Shown piece after piece: positions 1-9,199 of a stretch of 64,000 bases of DNA. Numbering within the stretch: the stretch's first letter is position 1; every line of letters starts with the position of its first letter. Made by a program: the position numbers and the translations under genes. Source of the stretch: Legionellales bacterium (GTDB lineage Bacteria; Pseudomonadota; Gammaproteobacteria; Berkiellales; Berkiellaceae). The DNA is taken from positions 186,001 through 250,000 of the forward strand of contig PANA01000004.1 in assembly GCA_002708265.1 (NCBI GenBank), given 5' to 3'. The notes beneath the pieces are model-generated. The model saw only the letters and a program-made list of their open reading frames with translations. It did not search any database and was not told the DNA's origin.

Positions 1-14
1 GGAGAGCTTGTAAT

Positions 15-416
15 TCATTTTTTAAATATCCAAAAGTATCGAGCTGTGAAGTTCCATATAAAAGCAAAGCCCATAGCACTAATTTTAGCAAGAATTACGG
101 GCAACATCAGTACCTCTACTGATAAGTAAAAAGAAATATTGTGGAAAATCAGACCAATGAAACTGACCAGGTAGATAAGTGATATTTCTTGATGTTGGCG
201 AAAGTTACTTCCGCCTTGAAACATAAATAAAATACCTACCCAATAGTTCACCGCAGTGGCGAAAAGGAAACTGATTGTCGCTGCTCCAAGATAGTGAAAA
301 GTCGGGACATAAATTTGCAATAGCTGGAATAAGGTAAGATCCACAAGTGCTGCGGATAGACCTACCCAAAAATATTGAAAGAGAGCCCTATGCGGGAGAT
401 TTTTCAGCAAGAGCAT
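15..416 (-). CDS. GtrA-like small polytopic membrane protein
   Basis: The product is about 133 residues with four hydrophobic segments, which is the size and layout of the GtrA family. Members of this family are thought to help move polyprenyl-linked sugars across the inner membrane for O-antigen or cell-wall glycosylation. It lies downstream of the SDR gene and overlaps its 3' end, so the two are probably co-transcribed. I chose the ATG at 416; a TTG at 431 would add five residues, and neither has a convincing ribosome binding site. The protein is complete, ending in a lysine pair before TGA. The family call is good, but the lipid-linked sugar it handles cannot be told from sequence. Confidence 0.8.
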   Translation of the reverse strand: MLLLKNLPHRALFQYFWVGLSAALVDLTLFQLLQIYVPTFHYLGAATISFLFATAVNYWVGILFMFQGGSNFRQHQEISLIYLVSFIGLIFHNISFYLSVEVLMLPVILAKISAMGFAFIWNFTARYFWIFKK

Positions 417-1329
417 GTTTAAAGTACTCAATTGTTAACTGTAATCCTTCTTGAAGGGATACCTGAGGTGACCATTGTAAATGTTGTTCTGCATTGGAAA
501 TATCAGGCCTCCTTTGCTTCGGATCATCGCCCGGCAGAGGGTGATAAATCAATTCAGAAGAGGAGTGTGTCAGTTTTTTAACCATTTTTGCTAGTTTGTT
601 TACCGTAAATTCAAAAGGTGCACCAATATTAACTGGGTTTTGTATTTCAGAATGAAATAGGGCATGGAGGCCATTCAAATTATCATCTACATAACAAAAA
701 GACCGAGTTTGCTCGCCATTGCCATAAATAGTAATCGGTACGTTTTTTAGTGCTTGAATAATAAAGTTACTGATAATTCGACCATCGTTGATGGCCATAT
801 GAGGTCCATAGGTATTAAATATCCGAGCGACACGAATTTGAGTACCTTTGCGGTGATGATATTCATAGCATAGTGTTTCTGCAACACGTTTGCCTTCATC
901 ATAGCAAGCTCTAGGCCCAAAACAGTTGACATTACCCAAGTATGTTTCTGTTTGTGGGTGAATGTGCGGGTCGCCGTATACTTCGCTGGTCGATGTGAAC
1001 AACACTTTAATGCCAAGACGTGTTGCCAATTCTAGCGCGTTTTGTGTCCCTAAAAAGTTGGTTTCTAAGGTCTTAATCGGTTCTGCCTGATAGTGAACCG
1101 GTGAGGCAGCACAACCTAAGTGAAAAATTCCATCAACTTCATAATCAAATGATTTTCGAATATCTTGTTCAACAAATAAAAATTTAGGATGCTTAAGACA
1201 CTGCTTCAAGTTAGCTAATCGACCGGTAGATAGGTCATCTATACAGACTACAGAGTGATTTTTGGCTAACAGACGATTGCAAAGGTGAGAGCCGATAAAA
1301 CCGGCGCCTCCAGTTACTAAATACCGCAT
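388..1329 (-). CDS. NAD-dependent sugar nucleotide epimerase/decarboxylase (UDP-glucuronate decarboxylase-like SDR)
   Basis: This 313-residue extended SDR begins with the Rossmann motif GGAGFIGSHL and carries the catalytic pattern YDEGKR near residue 143. The segments FNTYGPHM and DDPKQRRPDI are typical of the UDP-glucuronate decarboxylase (UXS) and dTDP-glucose dehydratase branch. By family knowledge it would act on a nucleotide sugar bound as substrate with NAD, for example UDP-glucuronate to UDP-xylose. It is the first gene of a short minus-strand unit with the GtrA-like gene and belongs to the polysaccharide locus. UXS is my preferred reading over a 4-epimerase, but substrate specificity is inferred. 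Confidence 0.8.
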   Translation of the reverse strand: MRYLVTGGAGFIGSHLCNRLLAKNHSVVCIDDLSTGRLANLKQCLKHPKFLFVEQDIRKSFDYEVDGIFHLGCAASPVHYQAEPIKTLETNFLGTQNALELATRLGIKVLFTSTSEVYGDPHIHPQTETYLGNVNCFGPRACYDEGKRVAETLCYEYHHRKGTQIRVARIFNTYGPHMAINDGRIISNFIIQALKNVPITIYGNGEQTRSFCYVDDNLNGLHALFHSEIQNPVNIGAPFEFTVNKLAKMVKKLTHSSSELIYHPLPGDDPKQRRPDISNAEQHLQWSPQVSLQEGLQLTIEYFKHALAEKSPA

Positions 1330-1405
1330 TTGATTCAGTCCTTTTGATTGAAAGGCTATACTATCACACTACCAATGGACTCGGGCAAAGAGGGCGGTTA
1401 AACTC

Positions 1406-2530
1406 ATGCCGATGAACATGAACATCTTCCAAAAACCATTTTCTTGTAGGGCAAGTTTCATTTCTTGGCTATTACTGCTGGGCTTTATAGCCATTGAGGT
1501 ATTTAAGGCTAAGTGGAAAGTGTGCCTTCCAGACGGCGACTGTGAGTCGTATCTTCAAATGGTCTACCACTGGGGATATTCAGCTGACATTCTCCCGCAT
1601 CATGCTATGCGAGTGCTGCCCTCAATGATTGTTTATACAGTCTCACAACTGGGTATCAATGAGCATATGGGATTTTGGCTCTTATCTATCACCAGTTTCA
1701 TATTATTTGCTGTTGGAACTTATACACTTCTCGCTGAAAAAGACCGTGTATCGCTTCTTCCAGTGTCTTTAACCTTGTTACTTCTTTCTGCCCACTGGGC
1801 TATGACGTATTCATTATCACACTTTTATCAGGCAACTGATGCCTTGATATATCCCTTTGGGTTATTAATGTTTTATTTTCTGAGACAAAACAACAGCTCA
1901 GGCATATTGCTTATCGGCCTCTTAGGGTGTCTTGTCAGACAAAACTTGTTTGTATTTGGTTTTTTTGGATTAATGCAAATAGCCTATGTATCGGGGAAGA
2001 AAAGTGACGTATTAAAGTTGATTGTTTTATGTCTAGGATATGTTGGCGCCACTAAATACTACCAAGCATCAGGTGCATTACTAGCACACTTAATCCCGCC
2101 AGCGGATTATATATCTCTATCTGTTCTATGGTCGGTATGGTTAGAGTCTGAATTGACCTGGTTATTGCTGCCGGCTATTCCTGTTTTATTGAGAAATCCT
2201 GAAGGGGTTTTCAATTTTTTTAAAAGATACCCTGCGGTATTAATGTATGGGCTCATTGTTACAGCGCAGCCTTTTATAGCATTTGACATGACAGGGCAGG
2301 CAAACTTCGTCAGAATTGCTATGCAGGGGATCTGGCCCTTATATTTGGCGGGTGCATACTCCTTAATCAGTGTCGCCCCCAACCGAAAAGAGCAATGCCT
2401 TTGGGTTCTGTATAGCTTGCTGCTTGCGAGTACATACAGTCACAGCTTTAGAGCCATGCTCGTTTTGTTTGCATTATTATTGCTCAGCGTGAGCGCTTGG
2501 AGAGAGAGAAATGCCATTCAGTCAGCCTAG
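1406..2530 (+). CDS. Polytopic membrane protein of a polysaccharide locus, function unknown
   Basis: The 374-residue product is highly hydrophobic, with about nine or ten predicted membrane segments and short polar loops. I recognise no enzyme motif. The position, overlapping the next glycosyltransferase by 20 nt and diverging from the SDR gene, suggests a role in assembly or export of a surface glycan, such as a polymerase or a membrane glycosyltransferase of the GT-C type. That is inference from context only. The first loop contains a Cys-rich acidic stretch (LPDGDCESY), which might face the periplasm. Confidence 0.6.
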   Translation: MPMNMNIFQKPFSCRASFISWLLLLGFIAIEVFKAKWKVCLPDGDCESYLQMVYHWGYSADILPHHAMRVLPSMIVYTVSQLGINEHMGFWLLSITSFILFAVGTYTLLAEKDRVSLLPVSLTLLLLSAHWAMTYSLSHFYQATDALIYPFGLLMFYFLRQNNSSGILLIGLLGCLVRQNLFVFGFFGLMQIAYVSGKKSDVLKLIVLCLGYVGATKYYQASGALLAHLIPPADYISLSVLWSVWLESELTWLLLPAIPVLLRNPEGVFNFFKRYPAVLMYGLIVTAQPFIAFDMTGQANFVRIAMQGIWPLYLAGAYSLISVAPNRKEQCLWVLYSLLLASTYSHSFRAMLVLFALLLLSVSAWRERNAIQSA

Positions 2531-3284
2531 TGTTTCAGTGATTTTACCTTGCTTTGAGTCGCTAACTGATTTGGAGAAAACTTTAGAAAGTATTGCCTGT
2601 CAGGATTACCCAAAGCTTGAGCTTATAGTGATAGATGGGGGTTCGCGTGATGGAACTAAGCGCTTTCTTCAAGAGTCAGCAGAAAAGTATAAAATTGATT
2701 ACTGGGTGAGTGAGCCTGATACGGGAATATCAGACGCCTTCAATAAAGGTGTAAGAGCTTCAACCGGTGATTATTTATATTTTATTGGGGCAGGTGATGC
2801 ACTTTGTGCGAAAACCGTCGTAACTCAGATGATGGAAGAGGTTGATACGACCCAAGATACGATAATTGCAGGAAGAGTGTGTCGCTTTATTAAAGATAAA
2901 CAAGTGACTTGGCCAAAAGATTTTTCGGCCCCGTTCGATGTAAAAAAACTACTGTATTCAATGGCTATCCCTCATCAGGGGTTATTTATGCACCGACGAT
3001 ATTTTGATACTTATGGGCTATTTGATTGTGGGTTACGATATGCGATGGATTATGAGCTTCTCTTAAGAGCTTGGCATACATTCCCCAGAGTGAAAGTAAA
3101 GTCGGTAGTGGTTGCTGAGTGGGTAGCGGGCGGCATAGGCGCTGATAATACAGTAGCAGTTTATCAAGAATATCTAAAAATAAAGGCCATGCATAAAATA
3201 GCCCCTAATTGGTATCTTAGGGGCATGTTTTATTGGCATTGTTCTAAGTGGCGTTTAAAACAAATTATCAAAGCAACGTCTTGA
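2511..3284 (+). CDS. Family 2 glycosyltransferase
   Basis: This 257-residue GT-A protein starts with the classical VSVILPCFESLTDLEKTLES fold entry, then DGGSRDGT and EPDTGISDAFNKG, and a GAGD segment near residue 94 in the place of the metal-binding DxD. These are the landmarks of WcaA-like GT2 enzymes that transfer a sugar from a nucleotide donor to a lipid-linked acceptor on the cytoplasmic face. It overlaps the upstream membrane protein by 20 nt, implying translational coupling. Its 3' end overlaps the convergent SGNH gene by 17 nt. Donor and acceptor are unknown. Confidence 0.87.
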   Translation: MPFSQPSVSVILPCFESLTDLEKTLESIACQDYPKLELIVIDGGSRDGTKRFLQESAEKYKIDYWVSEPDTGISDAFNKGVRASTGDYLYFIGAGDALCAKTVVTQMMEEVDTTQDTIIAGRVCRFIKDKQVTWPKDFSAPFDVKKLLYSMAIPHQGLFMHRRYFDTYGLFDCGLRYAMDYELLLRAWHTFPRVKVKSVVVAEWVAGGIGADNTVAVYQEYLKIKAMHKIAPNWYLRGMFYWHCSKWRLKQIIKATS

Positions 3285-4188
3285 TGTGTGCTTCATATGT
3301 TTTAGACCATAAGGCGTGCCCTTCAACACTCAGATGAGCAGCGTCATGATATAAGCTATCAATGTTTTTTTCTTCCAATTCTATTTCTTGATTTAAGTAA
3401 ATAACAGGTAGGTCTTCTTTAATAAAAAGGGATTGTAGTTCAGTATCTATATTCTCAAGCTTCTTCGCTTGTGCCTTAGTGGGAGTAATAAATATAAGGT
3501 GCTGATATCCCTGTTCTAGTAAGTGCTGGTGCATTCTCTTTAAATCAAGAACAGCCTTTTCTTTTACCTTGATCCACTGCGCACCATTGAGTGGGTAGTC
3601 TAGTTTGTCAAATTTTCGCAAGGAAAGTTTGTATAGCAAGTAGTGCCAAAGCTCACTAAGGGCGTATTTAGGTTTGTGTGGCCAAAATGGGCTCCCGCTC
3701 ATACGGTTCAGGCCACGGATAAAGTCTTCTTCAGGAAAGGTAGAGATGTAAATATTTGCAGGGGTAAAATCATAATCAACAACTAAACCTGCAACATTGG
3801 ATACTCCCCAACCGTTAACACCTGCATTCGCTGAAACAACCTCGGGTATGTCGCGAGTGCTTAAATAGCTAAATAGCTCATTATTATCAATATAACTCCC
3901 GCCATAAGTGATTGAGTCCCCTAAAAATAGAACTTTATTTAAATTGTCAGTTTCCCAGCTATTGTCTGTCCTCAATCCTTGATGATTGAGCTCAACAGTA
4001 GCCTTATGTCGAGTAACAGACTGATTGGGAGCTGGGCGGTAACCATAAAGAGGGTTAACTTCATAGACAACTACTTGCCCTAACCCAAATCGATGGCCGA
4101 GTAATTCAGCAAAGAAAAGAGAAAAGAAGATCCCTAGCGCCAGCAAAAGGGTAATGATAAAAGCAGCATTTCGCTCTATGAATCCCAT
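3268..4188 (-). CDS. Membrane-anchored SGNH/GDSL-type hydrolase
   Basis: This 306-residue protein has one N-terminal membrane segment (about residues 10-32). An SGNH hydrolase fold follows: block I FLGDSITYGG with the nucleophile Ser near residue 92, a block III-like NAGVNGWG, and the C-terminal DAAHLSVEGH supplying the Asp-His pair. Proteins of this type remove or transfer acyl groups on carbohydrates. In a glycan locus it could deacetylate or acetylate the polymer outside the membrane. It is transcribed alone, divergent from a second SGNH-like gene at 4293. All catalytic blocks look intact. The substrate is inferred from neighbours only. Confidence 0.75.
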   Translation of the reverse strand: MGFIERNAAFIITLLLALGIFFSLFFAELLGHRFGLGQVVVYEVNPLYGYRPAPNQSVTRHKATVELNHQGLRTDNSWETDNLNKVLFLGDSITYGGSYIDNNELFSYLSTRDIPEVVSANAGVNGWGVSNVAGLVVDYDFTPANIYISTFPEEDFIRGLNRMSGSPFWPHKPKYALSELWHYLLYKLSLRKFDKLDYPLNGAQWIKVKEKAVLDLKRMHQHLLEQGYQHLIFITPTKAQAKKLENIDTELQSLFIKEDLPVIYLNQEIELEEKNIDSLYHDAAHLSVEGHALWSKTYEAHIKTLL

Positions 4189-4292
4189 TTAACAATCCTT
4201 AACAGTAAATTGGTTATTTAGTACCACAAATAGAATGTTCATCAAGAGGATTATGATAGAATTTCGAGCTAAAGAAAGATAGGAGCAAAAGA

Positions 4293-5333
4293 ATGCGCCA
4301 TGGGCATAAAAAAACGGTTGCCGTGATAGTTGGAGCATTTTTATTGTTCTCATTGATCGAGGGGTTAACCCGTTATCTGTATCCACTACCAAAGTTAAGC
4401 GATAGGACCGAAGGGGGGCGACTCCAAGGAGACTATTTTACAGAGGACTACTTTGTTGCTGATTCCGTTCTTGGGTATATGCCACCAGCCAGTTCACATA
4501 AAAGGGCTATTTATAAACTAGGTGGCTATCCTATTTATGATGTTTACTATACAACTGATGAACATGGTCTTAGAGTCACAGAAGGTAATCCTAACTCTCA
4601 TTTGAATTTCATATTTCTGGGATGTGGGATGACGTTTGGTGAGGGCTTAAATGATGCTGACACTATAGCTAATCAGTTTTCGCATGCACTAGGGGGTCAA
4701 TACAAAGTTTTAAATTATGGTGTGAATGGATATGGGCCACATCACATACTCAGATTGATAGAGAGTGGAAAACTTCAAGAAAAGATTGAAAATGACATAG
4801 GTTCAGTTTACTACGAAACCTCGCCTTCTCATATGGTGAGAAGTTATGTTCCAGTAGATTGGGATTTATATGGTCCACACTATACATTGGCTCGAGATGG
4901 TAAAGAAGTCAAATACTTGGGCCACAAGAATTCAGACTTAACTGCAGCTATTATTTATTGGTTAAGCGACCATTGTCACTTGTTTCAATTACTTAGGAAT
5001 CAGATGACGTATTGGCTTCAAAAAGACAAAGAATCTATGATGTGGCTATATCTGAACATGATCAAACAAACAAAAAAGCTAGTTGAAACCTCGCTTCAGT
5101 CTGAGTTTAAAGTTGTTTTCTGGGATGAGCCCTTCATAGTAGATGGAGAGGATCTCACACCATATATCATTGATTTTTTTGAACGCGAAAGTGTTTCATA
5201 TACGCTTGCCAGCGATATTTTTCACTCACAGGACTATTCTGGCTACGTGATTCCATATGATGGGCATCCAACGGCTAGAGCAAACAAGATAATCGGACAG
5301 TACTTAGCAAATGATTGGAAAGAAAATATTTGA
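4293..5333 (+). CDS. SGNH-like membrane-anchored protein with altered nucleophile motif
   Basis: The 346-residue product has a single N-terminal membrane segment (about residues 8-25). Its SGNH-like fold aligns with its divergent neighbour: FLGCGMTFGEG near residue 108, NYGVNGYGPHH, and the C-terminal YDGHPTARANK. In the first block the usual Gly-Asp-Ser reads Gly-Cys-Gly, so the catalytic serine is missing, while the Asp-His pair of the last block is kept. It may be a non-catalytic glycan-binding protein, or use another nucleophile. It heads the plus-strand run 4293-10968, in which consecutive genes overlap or nearly touch, so it is probably the first gene of that operon. Confidence 0.6.
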   Translation: MRHGHKKTVAVIVGAFLLFSLIEGLTRYLYPLPKLSDRTEGGRLQGDYFTEDYFVADSVLGYMPPASSHKRAIYKLGGYPIYDVYYTTDEHGLRVTEGNPNSHLNFIFLGCGMTFGEGLNDADTIANQFSHALGGQYKVLNYGVNGYGPHHILRLIESGKLQEKIENDIGSVYYETSPSHMVRSYVPVDWDLYGPHYTLARDGKEVKYLGHKNSDLTAAIIYWLSDHCHLFQLLRNQMTYWLQKDKESMMWLYLNMIKQTKKLVETSLQSEFKVVFWDEPFIVDGEDLTPYIIDFFERESVSYTLASDIFHSQDYSGYVIPYDGHPTARANKIIGQYLANDWKENI

Positions 5334-6369
5334 CAAGGTTTTTATAACGCACTTACCCTCATTCTATAAAGTGAACTTGTATCAAAACCTATCAAAAAAA
5401 TGCAGCATCTGCGTCATTTTTATCGGTAGAGGATCGTCAGAAAGACCAGATGACTTTTCTTCTGTTTTAAACAATATACCGCATTATTTTTTGAATGAGG
5501 GTGTGTTTGAAAAGAGGAATAAACTACTTTCTTGCCTTAAACTATTTAAATTATTGAGAAAAATTCAAGCTAAAGAGTGGGTAGTTGGGGGGTGGGACCT
5601 ACCTGAGTTTTGGTTGACAGTATATCTCAACAAGAAACAGATAAATGCAGTCGTCGTTGAGTCGACGTATCGTGCCGCTAGTCGGAAAAATATGTGGCTA
5701 AAAAAGCAGTTTATAAAGCGAGTGAATAAAGCTTATGCTAGTGGTAATGCTCAGTTAGAACTACTAGACAAAGTAGGATTTCAGGGACGCAGCCAGAAAA
5801 CTGGCGGTGTTGGGATTGTTGATTGGCATTCGATCAGTTTATTCAGGCGTCAAGCAACTAAGTTTATCTATGTTGGAAGATTTGCTCCGGAAAAAAATTT
5901 ACCATTATTAATGGCAGCATTTAAACAGTGCTTAAATGTCCAATTAACGATGGTTGGTGATGGTCCTTTGGGTCCTGCTTTGAAAGCGACAGCCAGTGAT
6001 AACGTATCATTCATTTCCTATATTCCACACCAACAACTCCCCAAGCTTTTGTCTCAATATGATGTATTAATCTTACCATCTCACCAAGAGGCATGGGGTA
6101 TAGTTGTAGAGGAAGCACAATTGTGTGGTTTGCCAGTGATTGTTTCAAGTGCAGTTGGGTGTGCAAATGAAAGGGTTCAGGAGTTGGGTGGTGGTATTAT
6201 ATTCAAAAATGGGTCGTTGCAGAGTTTAGTTTCGGCAATCGTTGATATTCAAGATCCCTTTTTATATCAGTCTCTTCTAAAAAAGATATCAACTATTCAG
6301 TTTGAAGCCATTAAAGAAAAACAGGTTTTGAGTTATATAGAAGAAAATGAATATTCTACTTGTTCATAA
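5311..6369 (+). CDS. Family 4 glycosyltransferase
   Basis: This 352-residue GT-B protein has the GT4 C-terminal half: FIYVGRFAPEKNLPLLMAAF near residue 187 and the donor-binding EAWGIVVEEAQLCGLPVI near residue 260, which contains the EX7E pattern. Such enzymes are retaining transferases that use UDP- or GDP-sugars. It overlaps the gene before by 23 nt and the gene after by 23 nt, which argues for one polycistronic transcript. The N-terminal acceptor domain is divergent, so the linkage formed cannot be predicted. Confidence 0.85.
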   Translation: MIGKKIFDKVFITHLPSFYKVNLYQNLSKKCSICVIFIGRGSSERPDDFSSVLNNIPHYFLNEGVFEKRNKLLSCLKLFKLLRKIQAKEWVVGGWDLPEFWLTVYLNKKQINAVVVESTYRAASRKNMWLKKQFIKRVNKAYASGNAQLELLDKVGFQGRSQKTGGVGIVDWHSISLFRRQATKFIYVGRFAPEKNLPLLMAAFKQCLNVQLTMVGDGPLGPALKATASDNVSFISYIPHQQLPKLLSQYDVLILPSHQEAWGIVVEEAQLCGLPVIVSSAVGCANERVQELGGGIIFKNGSLQSLVSAIVDIQDPFLYQSLLKKISTIQFEAIKEKQVLSYIEENEYSTCS

Positions 6370-7507
6370 TTTTTACAAATCAAACCATATTGGTGGGGAA
6401 GATGTAGTTTTTACCTCTGAGTTAAAGGCTTTGAGAGAGTATGCATCTGAATGTAGTGTTTATACATACACAGTCTCTAATGATGATCTTAATATTTTCT
6501 CATTACTTAAAGGAGTATGGGGTAATAAGGCTCATGCAAATAGAATACAAAATATAATCAAAGAAAATAATATTCACCTTGTTCATATCCACAATACCTT
6601 TCCTCAGATTACCCCTTTAGTTTTCCGTGCTGTTAAAAAGGCGGGTGCTAAGTGTGTGTTAACATTGCATAATTACAGGCCTTGGTGTATTGCTGGAAGC
6701 TTTATAGACCCTAGTGCAAAAAAGTGCATGAAGTGTTTAGAGAAGAAAAATAGGATACATGCGTTTGCAAAACGCTGTTATCGGAATAGTTGGTTCGGAA
6801 GTCTACTATCCGCCTCTGCTCATACCCTCTATGAAAAAAGAAAAGACTTAGAATTCGTTGATGTGTTTTTCTATTTGAGCAACACACAAAAACAACAATT
6901 GCTTTATTGTGGTTTGTCTGAAAAAAGACTGTTCTATAAGCCTAATTTTGTCCCTTTATTAAATGAACGTCCAACGGTCAAGGAAGGCCTTGTTTTTGTT
7001 GGACGTCTCGAAAAGGAGAAAGGACTTGAGTATCTATTAGCACTTTCTAACCAAATTGAAGAAATAATTCTTGTTATTGGTGAAAAAGGGGACTGTTCGA
7101 TTGATGAGGTGAAGTATCCGAATCTACGCTTTTTAGGAAAGAAGTCTCGTGCTGACACATTATCAATAGTTGCGAGATCCAAATACTTATTGCATTTGTC
7201 TATTGTCGAAGAAACCTTTGGTTTGTCTTTGATTGAGGCATTGTCAGTATCAACGCCGGTTATTGGTTTTAGAATAGGAACAAGACTAGAGTTTATCAAG
7301 CATCAATACAATGGATTTCTTTGTGAGCCTGAAACGTTATGTAATACCGTTAATACAGCTTTACAATTAACTGACAATAGCTACAAAAAGTTAGCAAATA
7401 ATGCCGTGTTAAGCGCGCAAGAATTTACTAAAGAAGTTGTTATAAAGAAACAAATAGGGCTCTACAAACACCTATGTCAACCAGTACTAAACCCAAATTG
7501 TCATTAA
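6347..7507 (+). CDS. Family 4 glycosyltransferase
   Basis: This 386-residue GT-B protein begins with MNILLVHNFYKSNHIGGEDV, a typical glycosyltransferase 4-like N-terminal domain. VHIHNTFPQITP and LTLHNYRPWC line the cleft, and the donor site is VEETFGLSLIEALSVSTPVI. A central cysteine cluster (residues about 109-145, including CMKCLEKK) could bind metal or form part of a lid. It overlaps the following GT2 gene by 34 nt. The role is sugar transfer in surface glycan assembly, with specificity unknown. Confidence 0.85.
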   Translation: MNILLVHNFYKSNHIGGEDVVFTSELKALREYASECSVYTYTVSNDDLNIFSLLKGVWGNKAHANRIQNIIKENNIHLVHIHNTFPQITPLVFRAVKKAGAKCVLTLHNYRPWCIAGSFIDPSAKKCMKCLEKKNRIHAFAKRCYRNSWFGSLLSASAHTLYEKRKDLEFVDVFFYLSNTQKQQLLYCGLSEKRLFYKPNFVPLLNERPTVKEGLVFVGRLEKEKGLEYLLALSNQIEEIILVIGEKGDCSIDEVKYPNLRFLGKKSRADTLSIVARSKYLLHLSIVEETFGLSLIEALSVSTPVIGFRIGTRLEFIKHQYNGFLCEPETLCNTVNTALQLTDNSYKKLANNAVLSAQEFTKEVVIKKQIGLYKHLCQPVLNPNCH

Positions 7508-8253
7508 TAACTGTTTGTTTTAACAGTGAGGCAACAATAGAAAAAACATTTGCGTCTGCTATGACACAAAGTTATGAGAACATTGAATATATCGTTATAG
7601 ATGGCCAATCAACTGATCGGACTCTTGAAATTATTGAACAATACCGTTCTGGAATTGATGTGTTAGTAAGTGAGCCAGATAATGGTCTTTATGATGCAAT
7701 GAATAAAGGGATTGACCTTGCAAGCGGTGAGGTTATTGCCTTTATAAACTCTGATGATACTTTCCAAACTGAAGACTCTGTTTCCAGGTTAATGGCGCCA
7801 TTTGAGGATACTGAAGTAGATTGCGTATATTCAGATCTGGTATACGTTAATAATGTAAATAAAATTGTGAGGTATTGGCGTTCATGCCCATTTAGGCAAG
7901 GCATGTTCGGCAAGGGATGGTCACCTGCTCACCCAACATTTTATGTTAGAAAGAAGTTTTATAAGATTTTAGGCGGCTTTAATTGTCAACTTCAGTATGG
8001 AAATGATGTTGATTTGATGATGCGTTTTCTTGAGAAGGCAAAGTTAAAGGCAGTTTATGTTCCTAGGGTGTCAGTGAGAATGCTCATCGGTGGGGTTTCA
8101 AACCGATCATTTAAAACTATTTGGGTTCAAAATGCCTCAACAATTAGTTTGGCCAAGCAGTATGGGATACCCTGTAATTCATTTGAGTATATTTTTAAGA
8201 AGTTTTACTCTCGTTTTACTCAAATACTTTTAAGACCTAAGTGGGGAAAGTAA
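7474..8253 (+). CDS. Family 2 glycosyltransferase
   Basis: The 259-residue product is a GT2 enzyme of the colanic-acid WcaE/WcaA type: LSLITVCFNSEATIEKTF at the N-terminus, DGQSTDRT, EPDNGLYDAMNKG and the metal-site segment FINSDD near residue 92. It resembles the GT2 at 2511 in layout, so the two may be paralogues acting at successive steps. It starts inside the upstream GT4 gene and ends one base before the epimerase gene, consistent with one operon. Confidence 0.87.
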   Translation: MSTSTKPKLSLITVCFNSEATIEKTFASAMTQSYENIEYIVIDGQSTDRTLEIIEQYRSGIDVLVSEPDNGLYDAMNKGIDLASGEVIAFINSDDTFQTEDSVSRLMAPFEDTEVDCVYSDLVYVNNVNKIVRYWRSCPFRQGMFGKGWSPAHPTFYVRKKFYKILGGFNCQLQYGNDVDLMMRFLEKAKLKAVYVPRVSVRMLIGGVSNRSFKTIWVQNASTISLAKQYGIPCNSFEYIFKKFYSRFTQILLRPKWGK

Positions 8254-8254
8254 T

Positions 8255-9199
8255 ATGTCTAGGATCCTAATTACAGGCAGCACAGGCTTTGTTGGTAAAC
8301 ATCTTATTAAAAGATTAATCGGCTCAAATGATCAATGTGTGCTTGCGGTTAGCGCAATAGATCCTGATATAACACTAGAACAAATAGTTGTTCCTCGTCT
8401 AAATGAAAACATTGATTGGGCGGAAGCACTCTCGGGCTGTGATACGGTTATTCATTTAGCCGCTCGTGTACATCAAATGAGCGAAAATCCTGAGAAGTCT
8501 GAAAGTATCTATGATGAAATAAATCATCTTGCGACTAAAAATCTAGCTAGCCAATCAGCCGCGAGTGGCGTTAAGCGTTTCGTATATATCTCATCAATTA
8601 AAGTTTTAGGTGAGTCGTCATCTGAGTTATGGCATCCTGATAGTCCAGCAAAACCTGTTTGTGCTTATGGAAGATCAAAGCTGAAGGCTGAGCAAGCCGT
8701 TGAAAAGATAGGTAGATCAACATTAATGGAGTGGGTGATTATTCGTCCCCCCTTAGTTTATGGCCCTGGTGCTAAAGGAAATTTTCCAAAGATTATAAAG
8801 CTAATAAAACGGGCGCCAGTATTACCCCTCGGGGGCATAAAAAATGTGAGAGGCATGGTCAGTGTTGATAATTTATGCGATTTGATAGTCACTTGTTGTC
8901 ATCACCCAGCGGCTAAAAATCAAATTTTTCATGTACAAGATAATAGTAATTGTTCAACATCGCAGTTTCTTAAAGATTGCGCTGAAGCAATGTCTTGTCG
9001 TTTAAAGTTATTTTATCTACCAAAGATGCTTATTCAAGGATTGGCTAAAATTGTGCGAAAAGAAGGAATAGTACTTAGGTTGTGGGGCTCTTTAGGTGTA
9101 GATGATAATAAAACCAGAGAAGTATTAAACTGGCATGAACCAGTATCTTATAAAACTGCCCTTAAGTCTGCTATCGAATCGGTTGAGGATAAGCACTAA
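8255..9199 (+). CDS. NAD-dependent sugar epimerase/dehydratase family protein (SDR)
   Basis: This 314-residue extended SDR starts MSRILITGSTGFVGKHL, with the glycine-rich NAD site, and has the catalytic YGRSKLKAE near residue 140 and RPPLVYGPG. This subgroup is annotated as UDP-glucose 4-epimerase-like and is common in O-antigen clusters next to undecaprenyl-phosphate sugar transferases. It probably makes or reduces a 4-keto or 4-epimer nucleotide sugar for the neighbouring transferases. Its stop codon overlaps the next start by one base. Confidence 0.8.
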   Translation: MSRILITGSTGFVGKHLIKRLIGSNDQCVLAVSAIDPDITLEQIVVPRLNENIDWAEALSGCDTVIHLAARVHQMSENPEKSESIYDEINHLATKNLASQSAASGVKRFVYISSIKVLGESSSELWHPDSPAKPVCAYGRSKLKAEQAVEKIGRSTLMEWVIIRPPLVYGPGAKGNFPKIIKLIKRAPVLPLGGIKNVRGMVSVDNLCDLIVTCCHHPAAKNQIFHVQDNSNCSTSQFLKDCAEAMSCRLKLFYLPKMLIQGLAKIVRKEGIVLRLWGSLGVDDNKTREVLNWHEPVSYKTALKSAIESVEDKH

